Below, piece by piece: positions 19,770-30,368 of a DNA stretch of 64,000 nt. The stretch's first letter is position 1, and each line of letters begins with the position of its first letter. The stretch covers positions 7,688,001-7,752,000 of the forward strand of contig CM121341.1 of NCBI GenBank assembly GCA_051530055.1. Reading direction: 5' to 3'. A program made the translations under genes and the position numbers. Origin of the DNA: Neoechinorhynchus agilis (taxonomy: Eukaryota > Acanthocephala). The notes beneath the pieces were generated by a model. The model was not told the DNA's origin and ran no database searches. It saw nothing but the letters and a program-made list of their open reading frames with translations.

Positions 19770-19930
19770 AAAATAGGATTAAATTGCATTTGTACAATGC
19801 ACATCGCTAACTTTTGTTTTCATCCTTAAGCTCTGTTGGTTGTTTTATATGTCGTAGAAAAATTAAAACGATGATTTTATTTTTAAACTGCCGATTCTCC
19901 GAAACCAATCAGCAGTTTAAAAACATCGTT
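19770..19930. mobile_element. MITE-like repeat copy (AATCAGCAGTTTAAA family)
   Basis: Contains GAAACCAATCAGCAGTTTAA followed by TCTCTACGCCA, and internally an inverted pair around TTTTTAAACTGC/GCAGTTTAAAAA with ACGATG/CATCGT outside it. The same block occurs at 51180-51290. The hairpin layout suggests a short palindromic transposable element. Confidence 0.5.
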
Positions 19931-20800
19931 TTATCTCTACGCCACACATAAAAAACCAAAATATGAACAGTTCAATGTGCAAACTTGAGCTATGCTTAAA
20001 AATAAGCCGGACAAGAAGCGATAAACTAAAATTGAATGATGATAAAAACAATACCGGCTTGCCAGTAAAAACTTAAAATTAAAGTGACGATTTTTACTAG
20101 TATCATTTTCATCGCGTTTGTTTAATTTGTTTATGTTTAGGTCGCTTGTGGACATCCGAGAAAGATCGCGATTAAGATACGAATAAATTATATTTCAAGT
20201 GATTGAATCATGATCAATTTGATCATTAATATCCTCACCCGAACGAACTGCCCCGGCTGGATAATTCCTACCCGATTAGAAATCCCTCCAACCAGATATT
20301 AGCACCCAAACGGATATCCCTCGACTGGATGTTCCCAATTATGAACTTGAACGCTCCTTCCCGGCATTCTGAACAATAAACATGTTATTATAATTGATAA
20401 TGATTCACTCGGTCGAAATATACTTTATTCGACTTTAATCGACATAAAACAATATAATTTTTTTCATTTAAGTAACATTACTACTTTAGGAAGTTAAATA
20501 AAGTTAATAAGATTGTTGAGACTTTGAAGCCTCCACGAGCTCAGGAATTTTTCGGAATCTGATTCGTTGAAAGCGCTCATATTTTCTTCAGATCGGGATT
20601 TTGTAAATTAAGTGAAATAAAGGCTCTGATTTATTGGTCAAGGAAGCGCTCGTCAACGCTAAATGATCGAAGTCTCGCGTTATCCAAGGAAAACTCATAA
20701 ACGCATATTTTTCATTGGAATTTAATAAATCAATTAACTGAATCAACGCTGATAAATGAGTAAAAAAGGCTTAAATTTATTCTATTGATTACTTAAATAG
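19931..20800. other. intergenic, nothing recognised
   Basis: A comparatively GC-richer patch at 20235-20370 has no open frame or RNA-like structure that I can name. The remainder is AT-rich. Confidence 0.35.
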
Positions 20801-20801
20801 T

Positions 20802-22590
20802 AAAAAAGAATTCGGCTTCGTCATTGTCTTATCAGGAGAGGACTTTTTGATTCAATTGATTTTTTGATTGCAAAAAACAATTTTGATCAACAAAATTGCG
20901 ATGGATTCATCAACGCATATGAAATGTTAACGCTACGTCGTAATAAACAATAGGATTTAAGAGTACCTTTAAATTAATCAAGTAATAAAGAACGCGACGG
21001 GGGACTCGTCATTGAAATTTGTTAACAACAAACTTTGGACCAATACTTATAACTTTTAAGGAAACGTTTTATTATCGAGTCCGTGTTCATTCAGGGAACC
21101 AATACTTTCGAGAGAAACAAGACAGATTATTCCCTAAAGTTTAGGATACCTCCTGACATTGACGAAGCCGAATTCCTTTTTAAATAATTGACTGAAGAAG
21201 CCTAGTTTGATTGGACGAAATATTTCAATGATTTTTCCCTAAAATTTAGGATATTTCTTGATAAGACCATGACGAAGCCGAATTCCTTTTTAAATAATTG
21301 ACTCAAGAAGCCTAATGTGATTGGAGGAAATATTTCAATGATTTTTCCCTAAAATTTAGGATATTTCTTGATAAGACCATGACGAAGCCGAATTCCTTTT
21401 TAAATAATTGACTCAAGAAGCCTAATGTGATTGGAGGAAATATTTCAATGATTTTTCCCTAAAATTTAGGATATTTCCTGATAAGACCATGACGAAGCCG
21501 AATTCCTTTTTAAATAATTGACTCAAGAAGCCTAATGTGATTGGAGGAAATATTTCAATGATTTTTCCCTAAAATTTAGGATATTTCCTGATAAGACAAT
21601 GACGAAGCCGAATTCCTTTTTAAATAATTGACTCAAGAAGCCTAATGTGATTGGAGGAAATATTTCAATGATTTTTCCCTAAAATTTAGGATATTTCCTG
21701 GTAAGACAATGACGAAGCCGAATTCCTTTTTAAATAATTGACTCAAGAAGCCTAATGTGATTGGACGAAATATTTCAATGATTTTTCCCTAAAATTTAGG
21801 ATATTTCCTGATAAGACCATGACGAAGCCGAATTCCTTTTTAAATAATTGACTCAAGAAGCCTAATGTGATTGGAGGAAATATTTCAATGATTTTTCCCT
21901 AAAATTTAGGATATTTCCTGATAAGACCATGACGAAGCCGAATTCCTTTTTAAATAATTGACTCAAGAAGCCTAATGTGATTGGAGGAAATATTTCAATG
22001 ATTTTTCCCTAAAATTTAGGATATTTCCTGATAAGACAATGACGAAGCCGAATTCCTTTTTAAATAATTGACTCAAGAAGCCTAATGTGATTGGACGAAA
22101 TATTTCAATGATTTTTCCCTAAAATTTAGGATATTTCCTGATAAGACAATGACGAAGCCGAATTCCTTTTTAAATAATTGACTCAAGAAGCCTAATGTGA
22201 TTGGACGAAATATTTCAATGATTTTTCCCTAAAATTTAGGATATTTCCTGATAAGACCATGACGAAGCCGAATTCCTTTTTAAATAATTGACTCAAGAAG
22301 CATAATGTGATTGGACGAAATATTTCAATGATTTTTCCCTAAAATTTAGGATATTTCCTGATAAGACAATGACGAAGCCGAATTCCTTTTTAAATAATTG
22401 ACTCAAGAAGCTAATGTGATTGGAGAAATATTTCAATGATTTTTCCCTAAAATTGAAATATTTCAATGATTTTTCCTAAAATTTAGGATATTTCCTGATA
22501 AGACCATGACGAAGCCGAATTCCTTTTTAAATAATTGACTGAAGAAGCGTAATGTGATTGGAGGAAATATTCGAATCATTTTTGATACAG
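20802..22590. repeat. 110-bp tandem array, ~13 copies, with an inverted lead copy
   Basis: From ~21110 a 110-bp unit repeats: GACGAAGCCGAATTCC, TTTTTAAATAATTGACTC, AAGAAGCCTAATGTGATTGG, AAATATTTCAATGATTTTTC, CCTAAAATTTAGGATATTTC. Internal palindromes (CCTAAAATTTAGG, GAAATATTTC) are present. At 20802-20836 a 35-bp part of the unit occurs in inverted orientation (AAGAATTCGGCTTCGTCATT). The first copy reads CTGAAGA where later copies read CTCAAGA. The array ends ~100 bp from the stop codon of the TFIIB-like gene. Confidence 0.9.
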
Positions 22591-22693
22591 ATTTTTCCCA
22601 TCGCCATATACTTAAATAGTGCAATTTAGAAAAAAAGGGAATGTTTGACCGTCGAGGTACCGGATTGCAACTGTAAAAAAAATAGCACCATTT

Positions 22694-23590
22694 TTATTTG
22701 TATGGTAGCTGATGGGGAGCTACTGGTACTTTTTCCGCCACATTCATGTATATTTCCTTTGACACAATAAGAAGTTCCTTATAAATTGATTGGATAGTGC
22801 TAATGGCTACCTCACTAACGTCAAACAGTTCTTCATATCGCTTCCTTTTTCCAAGAGCAGCCGAAGACATATAAATACAGGCAGCTGCAACAGCTTGAGA
22901 TTTGTGGTGATCAGCAATTCCAATACTGATTGCTTTATTGGCGATGTGTAGTGCAAATCTTTTAACGCTTATGACGAGGCTGCTTTTTGCCAAACGTAAT
23001 CGCGGAAACAGCACCCTTGTTCGTGGATCAAGTTCAAGGCGATTACTATATTTTTCAACAACATTCGTGAGTTCAGGTGGATCCATGCTTTGTCCTATTT
23101 CGACTGCTAAAAGCTTTGTACATCGTTCCAATTCGGTTACTTTTACACGAGTTGCACATGAAACCTTAGCGAAACTACGCATGACAATCTCTTGTCGACA
23201 TCCAATCAGAACGCAGGATGCCAGTATTGTTACTGGTCGCTCCTTTGCCAATTTGGCTATATTTCTCGCGTGATGATATGTGTTTTTTATGACTGGAGTC
23301 AGAAATTCCGGGAGTTGTAGTTGTTTGGCAATCGCTCTGATCTCTCGCATAACATTCAAATCACTTACACCACATAACTCAGTTTTATTTTGCGAACTTT
23401 CAGATTGATTTGTGTTATGAACGCCATTAGATGACGATGCTGATTGGTCGCTTTGGATGCAGCAGTAAGCGAATGACGAACTGTAACGAATTTCGTCTTC
23501 ATCACTCATATCTAAATTACGCAAAAATGTTATGATCTCATTCATTTGTTGATTGGGTCGCCTTTTTAAACTTTCATGATTAGTAAGCAT
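22694..23590 (-). CDS. TFIIB-like transcription factor lacking a visible zinc ribbon
   Basis: A 298-residue intact frame. Two cyclin-like repeats are clear: first VMREIRAIAKQLQLPEFLTP, RPVTILASCVLIGCRQEIVM, RSFAKVSCATRVKVTELERC; second FALHIANKAISIGIADHHKS, QAVAAACIYMSSAALGKRKR. The end, VPVAPHQLPYK, mirrors 'DTPVDKLPQL' of TFIIB rather than Brf or TFIIB-related factors. TFIIB bridges TBP-DNA and RNA polymerase II. The N-terminal ~75 residues are Ser/Asn-rich with isolated cysteines and no CxxC pair, so the zinc ribbon is absent here. It may lie in an upstream exon (an acceptor-like AATCCAG sits just before the ATG), or this may be a ribbon-less paralogue. Confidence 0.8.
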   Translation of the reverse strand: MLTNHESLKRRPNQQMNEIITFLRNLDMSDEDEIRYSSSFAYCCIQSDQSASSSNGVHNTNQSESSQNKTELCGVSDLNVMREIRAIAKQLQLPEFLTPVIKNTYHHARNIAKLAKERPVTILASCVLIGCRQEIVMRSFAKVSCATRVKVTELERCTKLLAVEIGQSMDPPELTNVVEKYSNRLELDPRTRVLFPRLRLAKSSLVISVKRFALHIANKAISIGIADHHKSQAVAAACIYMSSAALGKRKRYEELFDVSEVAISTIQSIYKELLIVSKEIYMNVAEKVPVAPHQLPYK

Positions 23591-23999
23591 AAAAAACCTG
23601 GATTTTTTAAATTCAGATTTTAGTCGATGGGCAACTTGAAGTGCAGTAATTTTTTTTATAAAAGTTTTGTGTTTTTTTGACTTAAATTACGATCGGGAAA
23701 CGTCTTTTGAGAGTGAAATTCGGATTCCTGAATCCGGTTTATGGCTCCAGATTATGAAAAGCGTCTTGTGTGTGCGTGTTGCGAATTCCAGCCCAAATCG
23801 TGCTACGAGTTGAATTTCTAACTTAGCACTGCCGTGATCCGCCGTCTAAAGAACATAAAATCGATCACATTCGACATTTTTTAGTAAAAAAAATGTCGAA
23901 GAATTCATTTTATCGCAAATATGAATATTAACGAGATCCGTTTCTCATTTTATGAACGGTTTTAAATAATTATTGCCAATAACCACAATATAAACTCTT
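23591..23999. other. intergenic, promoter side of the TFIIB-like gene
   Basis: No zinc-ribbon exon could be found on the minus strand here. A 26-codon plus-strand frame at 23742 (MAPDYEKRLVCACCEFQPKS) has no support. Confidence 0.35.
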
Positions 24000-24150
24000 A
24001 TTCGGTTAGAATTATTGTTTAGAAATCTATACCCGACGTTAAAACAGTTCTAAACTGACGATAAACCCCTTTAGAGGTTCGAAGAACGTCTTTTTAAGCG
24101 AAATAATCATTTACTTCGGGTGTAGACTTCTAAATCACACATTCCCCAAT
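24000..24150 (+). mobile_element. PLE-type terminal repeat copy
   Basis: ACGATAAACCCCTTTAGAGG, AAGCGAAATAATCATTTACT and CGGGTGTAGACTTCTAA match the right arm of the palindrome at 9352-10166, followed in both by ATCACACATTCCCC and ACATCCT. A solitary fragment. Confidence 0.7.
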
Positions 24151-24229
24151 ACATCCTTCTCACATATCGACATTGACCAGCGCTCCCCAGACGAATGATT
24201 CGATGGATTGCGGGTGTCGATTGGGCCGT

Positions 24230-24640
24230 GTATGGAAAAAATATAAAGAGATTACCGACTGAACAACATATAAAAATTCTAAGGCCAATGCATGGCGAAG
24301 TTTGAACATTCCGTAGTTGTGCTGAGGTGCTCAAGTGGACTAATGATCCAGATCATCCAACCAGTTAGTGTCTCAAAGGGTTCGAATCCGATACCGCCAA
24401 TGATCTACAACCTAAAAAGGGACGAAATACCTCGCCGAAGGGAGGAAACTCACTGATGAATCCTGTCTCCTCCTCGGAAGGAGGTATCTGGGGATCCGGA
24501 GCCTTACAGTCTTAGGGAATTGAGCGCTGACCAGCGCCGAATCCAACCTCCTTGAATGAGGTTCACAGTCTATCCTTGTAACCCGAGATTTTTCATAGTC
24601 GTCACTTTATCGAGCTGAGATCTGTGATGTTACGGCTGAT
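24230..24640 (+). mobile_element. tRNA-derived SINE-like element
   Basis: GAGGTGCTCAAGTGGAC at ~24327 resembles a pol III A box in a Leu/Ser-type tRNA, and GGGTTCGAATCCGATACC at ~24398 is a perfect B box (GGTTCGAATCC); the ~60 bp between them fit a long variable arm. The tRNA-like head is followed by the body shared with 11071-11388 and the 377-bp array (GGGACGAAATACCTCG, GGAGGAAACTCACTGATGAA, GGTATCTGGGGATCCGG). Divergence between copies suggests an old insertion. Confidence 0.6.
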
Positions 24641-24853
24641 GGGAAGATATTTTCAACTCATGCAGTTGGAAATGTACCAACCTTCCTTTAGCAGGCTTCA
24701 TCAATGTTTCTCGAGCCCTTTACTTATCTCCTAGCCACTCATAGAATGCTTATTGGATTAGTTTATTCAAACTTTTTTTTATATCACATCGCTTGGTGAT
24801 TCATCTTCACGTTAGAAATCTCAAGAAACGATAAACGTGATTTGCCTCATTGT

Positions 24854-26424
24854 TTAATACCAATCAACAATGTCAGTTCGAATGACCGTTCCATAGGCGA
24901 CCGGTGAACTTTTATTGAATAGCAGTATCCGACCTAATCTCGGATACTCCACGAACAATTCTGGGCTCATTGGTTCTTTTGTTGTGATTTCAGCTCGTAT
25001 GTATTTCGATTTTTCTCCACTTACCCGAACACTGCATTGAACTTTTGATGTATGGCAATAGAGTTTAAACACTGATCCATCGATAATGGGCGTAGAGGTG
25101 TGAAACATCGTTAAATTTGCTTCTATATACGTTGTCAATTTCGGTGGATAATCACGACTTCCACAAACATGTCCACTCTTCACCGGATACAATGAAACTC
25201 CATTGACTAAAAATCGAACCAAATATCCGGCTAATGCTTTATCTATACGTTGATCACCTAACTTCAATTCACGTATTTGTCCTCGAATTCCGAGTGGACC
25301 AATCACTACACTCATGTTTTCCGATAAATAACCGGATTCAATGCGTCCAGTCACGCCCTTTGCATAATCACTCAAATAATGAATTCCAAAAATTGGTACT
25401 CTTAATGGCATTTTGGACTCTTTGTGGTGAACGACTACATCCAAATTTTCTAGAGCTTCAACTAAAGTGTTACCTGTGTACCATGGAGTCCGATTTGATT
25501 TCAAAATCAAATTATCACCGTCCAGACCACTTATAGCAATGAATTTCACTTGTGCATCCATGGAATATCCGCTGCTTTTCATGAGATCCAACACGAAACT
25601 TACGATTTGGTGATAAATGAGTTGTTGGAAATCGAAGGCTTCAATGTCGATTTTGTTGATGGCAACATAAAGACTTTTAATGCCGTAGCCATAAGCCAGT
25701 TCTATAAGATCAAGGATTTGTTTGCCTTCATGTGACTTCTCAGATGATCCAGATAATAATTTATCACTTGAGATTACAAGAACGGCGTGGTCACAAAGAC
25801 TTACGCCTCTATAGCAATAGCTCTCTCGCTAGGAGAATAATTGATGAAATAAACTGAAAACGGAACATTTCGTTTTGAAAAGAACAAATAAGTAATAATA
25901 AGCGAGGTTTTAGACACGAAGATTAGATCGTCATGATTTCAGAATTTTATTTACCTCAGAAAAAACCATTTAGACTAGCCGAATTTTTGTTTGAAAAGTA
26001 TTCTAAATTGATTTTTTTTTGAAAAAATTATATAAAATCCTAAAAACAAGAGAACAGTTGTCGTAATGGCTTGTGTTATGTGTTTTTTCCTTCCTGGAGT
26101 ATCTACCAAAGTGGCTCGAAATCTTTTGAGTTCGATATCTCGTATTGAACATTCTACAGTCGATCCATCTCGTCTTTCATCAGGACGTTGATCGACCACG
26201 AATGCATAGTTCATTTGTTCGTTGACGTTAAAACCTCCTTCGACTATTCCTTGAGAATAATCAATAATCTTCCCTTCCTTTAATGCAAATTCGGTGATAA
26301 GGTGCCCTACCATCGTCGATTTTCCGGCATTTGAGGTGCCAATAAAACATACTGAGATGTGGGGTTTCTCAGTAGCGCTACCGAACACGGATCCAATAAC
26401 GAGACAAACGGACAAAAGAAGCAT
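24854..26424 (-). CDS. divergent eEF1A/HBS1-like GTPase with N-terminal signal peptide
   Basis: Two exons, ~26424-26062 and ~25815-24854 (junction approximate), ~445 residues, the size of eEF1A. GTP-binding motifs: G1 GTSNAGKST, switch I RRDGSTVE, G3 VDTPGRKKH, G4 VAINKID, G5 IAISGLDGDN. Domain II reads KMPLRVPIFGIHYLSDYAKG, VTGRIESGYLSENMSVVIGP; domain III ends YPRLGRILLFNKSSPVAYGT, where eEF1A has '[20 protein letters not shown]'. PWYTGNTLVEALENLD lacks the eEF1A insert and is closer to HBS1/eRF3. The start is odd: MLLLSVCLVIGSVFGSATEK is a textbook signal peptide running straight into the G domain, where eEF1A has only MGKEK. The ATG at 26424 is the only upstream candidate. Role unknown. 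Confidence 0.75.
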
Positions 26425-26515
26425 TAATAAAAATATCGAGGCTTATAAACTTTTAAAATCGGTTTTTTTGTGAACTGCGAAATTCGCGTCGTTTAAAAAT
26501 TACATAGTTTTAAAA

Positions 26516-29076
26516 AACTCGTTCAATTACACGAAATCGCCCTAAAATGAACGAGTCTGACGAGTAATCCGAAAAGGAATATTTTCTCGGAAATCGGAGA
26601 TCAAATAAACAGAGACATTGGCGTCTTTCTCTTTGAATAATCGATTTTAGATCCTGAAAAAACATGCACAAGAACGAAAATAAACTTTAAAAATTGATTA
26701 TTTCGAAACGTTAAATTTTTTAGATTGCTTACACGAAATCGCCCTAAAATGAACAAGTCTGACGAGTAATCCCAAAATCGAAAAGGAATATTTTCTCCGA
26801 AATCAGTGATTAAATAAAGAGACGTTGGCGTCTTTCTCTCTGAATAATCTATTTTGGATCGATTTTCTTGGTCTCCCTCAAACTGGAATTTTCTTGTATC
26901 TGCGACAATAAAAAGTGTTCCTGACTGATCCTCTCCAAGACTTGCTATCGGCTAGTTTTCTGTTAGTCTAAGAAAATTGAGATTCGAATAATATAGAACG
27001 TTTTTATCCCGTATAATCGTTTTCAGATCCATAAAAATCTCTTTTCCCTTAGCCTGGATAGACGATTTTCTTGGTCTCCCTCAAACTGGAATTTTCTTGA
27101 ATCTGCGACAATAAAAAGTGTTCCTGACTGATCCTTTCCATGACTTGCTATCGGCTAGTTTTCTGTTAGTCTAAGAAAATGGAGATTCGAATAATATAGA
27201 ACGTTTTTATCCCGTATAATCGTTTTCAGATCCTTAAAAATCTCTTTTCCCTTAGCCTGGATAGACGATTTTCTTGGTCTCCCTCAAACTGGAATTTTCT
27301 TGAATCTGCGACAATAAAAAGTGTTCCTGACTGATCCTTTCCATGACTTGCTATCGGCTAGTTTTCTGTTAGTCTAAGAAAATGGAGATTCGAATAATAT
27401 AGAACGTTTTTATCCCGTATAATCGTTTTCAGATCCAAAAATCTCTTTTCCCTTAGCCTGGATAGACGATTTTCTTGGTCTCCCTCAAACTGGAATTTTC
27501 TTGAATCTGCGACAATAAAAAGTGTTCCTGACTGATCCTTTCCATGACTTGCTATCGGCTAGTTTTCTGTTAGTCTAAGAAAATTGAGATTCGAATAATA
27601 TAGAACGTTTTTATCCCGTATAATCGTTTTCAGATCCATAAAAATCTCTTTTCTCTAAGCCTGGATAGACGATTTTCTTGGTCTCCCTCAAACTGGAATT
27701 TTCTTGAATCTGCGACAATAAAAAGTGTTCCTGACTGATCCTTTCCATGACTTGCTATCGGCTAGTTTTCTGTTAGTCTAAGAAAATGGAGATTCGAATA
27801 ATATAGAACGTTTTTATCCCGTATAATCGTTTTCAGATCCATAAAAATCTCTTTTCCCTTAGCCTGGATAGACGATTTTCTTGGTCTCCCTCAAACTGGA
27901 ATTTTCTTGAATCTGCGACAATAAAAAGTGTTCCTGACTGATCCTTTCCATGACTTGCTATCGGCTAGTTTTCTGTTAGTCTAAGAAAATGGAGATTCGA
28001 ATAATATAGAACGTTTTTATCCCGTATAATCGTTTTCAGATCCATAAAAATCTCTTTTCTCTAAGCCTGGATAGACGATTTTCTTGGTCTCCCTCAAACT
28101 GGAATTTTCTTGAATCTGCGACAATAAAAAGTGTTCCTGACTGATCCTTTCCATGACTTGCTATCGGCTAGTTTTCTGTTAGTCTAAGAAAATGGAGATT
28201 CGAATAATATAGAACGTTTTTATCCCGTATAATCGTTTTCAGATCCATAAAAATCTCTTTTCTCTAAGCCTGGATAGACGATTTTCTTGGTCTCCCTCAA
28301 ACTGGAATTTTCTTGAATCTGCGACAATAAAAAGTGTTCCTGACTGATCCTTTCCATGACTTGCTATCGGCTAGTTTTCTGTTAGTCTAAGAAAATGGAG
28401 ATTCGAATAATATAGAACGTTTTTATCCCGTATAATCGTTTTCAGATCCATAAAAATCTCTTTTCCTTAGCCTGGATAGACGATTTTCTTGGTCTCCCTC
28501 AAACTGGAATTTTCTTGAATCTGCGACAATAAAAAGTGTTCCTGACTGATCCTTTCCATGACTTGCTATCGGCTAGTTTTCTGTTAGTCTAAGAAAATGG
28601 AGATTCGAATAATATAGAACGTTTTTTCCCGTATAATCGTTTTCAGATCCATAAAAATCTCTTTTCCCTTAGCCTGGATAGACGATTTTCTTGGTCTCCC
28701 TCAAACTGGAATTTTCTTGAATCTGCGACAATAAAAAGTGTTCCTGACTGATCCTTTCCATGACTTGCTATCGGCTAGTTTTCTGTTAGTCTAAGAAAAT
28801 GGAGATTCGAATAATATAGAACGTTTTTATCCCGTATAATCGTTTTCAGATCCATAAAAATCTCTTTTCCCTTAGCCTGGATAGACGATTTTCTTGGTCT
28901 CCCTCAAACTGGAATTTTCTTGAATCTGCGACAATAAAAAGTGTTCCTGACTGATCCTTTCCATGACTTGCTATCGGCTAGTTTTCTGTTAGTCTAAGAA
29001 AATGGAGATTCGAATAATATAGAACGTTTTTTAGCGTATAATCGTTTTCAGATCCTTAAAAATCTCTTTTCCCTTA
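26516..29076. repeat. tandem array, ~202-bp unit, ~11 copies plus 2 diverged lead copies
   Basis: Near-identical units from ~26873 carry GACGATTTTCTTGGTCTCCC, GTGTTCCTGACTGATCC, TGACTTGCTATCGGCTAG, and CCCTTAGCCTGGATA. Two diverged copies with the same ~202-bp period precede it (ACACGAAATCGCCCTAAAAT at 26529 and 26731). The final unit runs without a break into the tRNA-Lys gene: where every unit reads CTTAGCCTGGATAGACG, the last reads CTTAGCCTGGCTAGCTC, the 5' end of the tRNA. The 3' 13 bases of each unit therefore look like a copy of the tRNA start. Confidence 0.9.
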
Positions 29077-29149
29077 GCCTGGCTAGCTCAGTCGGTAGAG
29101 CATGGGACTCTTAATCCCAGGGTCGTGGGTTCGAGCCCCACGTCGGGCG
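29077..29149 (+). tRNA. tRNA-Lys (anticodon CTT)
   Basis: 73-nt cloverleaf without intron. Acceptor stem GCCTGGC pairs with GTCGGGC, discriminator G. D arm contains TAGCTCAGTCGGTAGAGC (A box), anticodon loop CTCTTAA with CTT at 29110-29112 between TGGGA and TCCCA, T arm GTGGGTTCGAGCCCCAC (B box GGTTCGAGCCC). The sequence is almost identical to animal tRNA-Lys(CUU). A tandem array abuts its 5' end; no poly-T terminator stands immediately 3', the nearest being TTTTTT near 29168. Confidence 0.97.
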
Positions 29150-29199
29150 GAATTCCTTTCCAACCGGATTTTTTCGGTTTCTCACGCGCATTTTTTATT

Positions 29200-29786
29200 T
29201 TATTGAAGATCAAGTCGTCTAAGGAACTCAGAAGCACCCGATTGATTGATTATATCTTGGACTGATAACGCGTTCATCTAAATAGGGGAAACGTGTTCAT
29301 AGGGAAAAAATAAAAAGGAATAACCTTGTTCGATTTTAGTTGCGAATCAGTCAGTGTAGGATTTGCGGAATAATCAACTATTCGTTCACTAAATATCATT
29401 CCTTTATCGTTTTCAAGTTTTCCATTGGCATTTACAAAAGGTTCAAAATGAACGAGTTCCGGTTTAACGTCCAGATAACAATCTCCCGTGCCATTACCCA
29501 CGGGCCGAATGCTTACGAGAGGCGTTTCATTCACAAGATTACTTAAGAGCAGTGGAGACATGTCGATATCAATCATTTGGTCTTCAAAGTTATCTGGACC
29601 AAGTGCCGTTTGAGGGTAAGAAATTCCGGCGTAAAATCCATTTGAAACAAAGTATTCATTGGTCGAAAAGGGAAGGAACTGTGGCCGATTGTCGTAAGGC
29701 AAATCGATTGGATTATCTGCGAATTCAAAGGATTTTAATCGATTTGCGATAAAAAAAAATGAAAACGTACGTTGACGACGATCCAT
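29200..29786 (-). CDS. unrecognised protein, three exons, 161 aa
   Basis: Exons 29786-29771, 29716-29325 and 29277-29200. Intron 1 (54 nt, GTACGT...TTCGCAG) and intron 2 (47 nt, GTTATT...ATTTAG) keep the frame; exon lengths sum to 162 codons including the stop. The start MDRRQHNPIDLPYDNRPQFL follows an acceptor-like TTTAG. The protein is acidic and aromatic-rich (YFVSNGFYAGISYPQTALGP, FEDQMIDIDMSPLLL) without signal or membrane segments, ending VQDIINQSGASEFLRRLDLQ. No family recognised. The stop codon lies ~50 bp from the tRNA-Lys gene, which is on the other strand. Confidence 0.65.
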
Positions 29787-29920
29787 TTGTCTTTCTAAAG
29801 CTTCAATATCGAGTGAGTTTGAGGATCATCCAAGAAAAAAAACATATTGGTATGGGTTTATTAGGCACGCTCGTTATAGCGTTAAATTATTTATTAGCGA
29901 TTTTTTGGATGTTTTCTAAC

Positions 29921-30305
29921 AACCGTAAATTTCTTTAAGACTTTATTTGATGTTCATAGAATCATCAGAGGAAAAAGAAGGTAAGAAAAAATCTTTTTAT
30001 TTTAAATGAGGGAAAAAACACGCTTCGGTGAATGGTTCTAAAACAATTCAAGTTCGTATTTGTAACCGTAAATTTCTTTAAGACTTTATTTGATGTTCAT
30101 CGAATCATCATAGGAAAAAGAAGGTAAGAAAATCTTTTTATTTTAAATGAGGGAAAAACACGCTTCGGTGAATGGTTCTAAAACAATTGAAGTTCGTATT
30201 TGTAACCGTAAATTTCTTTAAGACTTTATTTGATGTTCATAGAATCATCAGAGGAAAAAGGCAAGAAAATCTTTTTATTTTCTTTTATTTTAAATGAGGG
30301 GAAAA
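29921..30305. repeat. tandem array, ~141-bp unit, 2.7 copies
   Basis: AACCGTAAATTTCTTTAAGA recurs at 29921, 30063 and 30203, followed each time by TTGATGTTCATAGAATCATC and CACGCTTCGGTGAATGG. It lies between the unknown gene and the 3' end of PRP19, ~60 bp from the latter's stop codon. Confidence 0.85.
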
Positions 30306-30368
30306 ACACGTAAGCGCCTTAACTCACAAGGATTTACGATCCTTTTTTTCTTCAAAAAAAAACACAAG

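Noticed and set aside
23742-23819. Plus-strand 26-codon frame MAPDYEKRLVCACCEF
   Set aside because: Too short, unsupported, no continuing exon, although the cysteines first suggested part of a zinc ribbon.
26516-26760. CTGACGAGTAATCC-GAAA sequences resembling a hammerhead core in the two diverged 202-bp units
   Set aside because: The would-be stem II pairs only its outermost bases, the second copy differs, and no stem III is visible.
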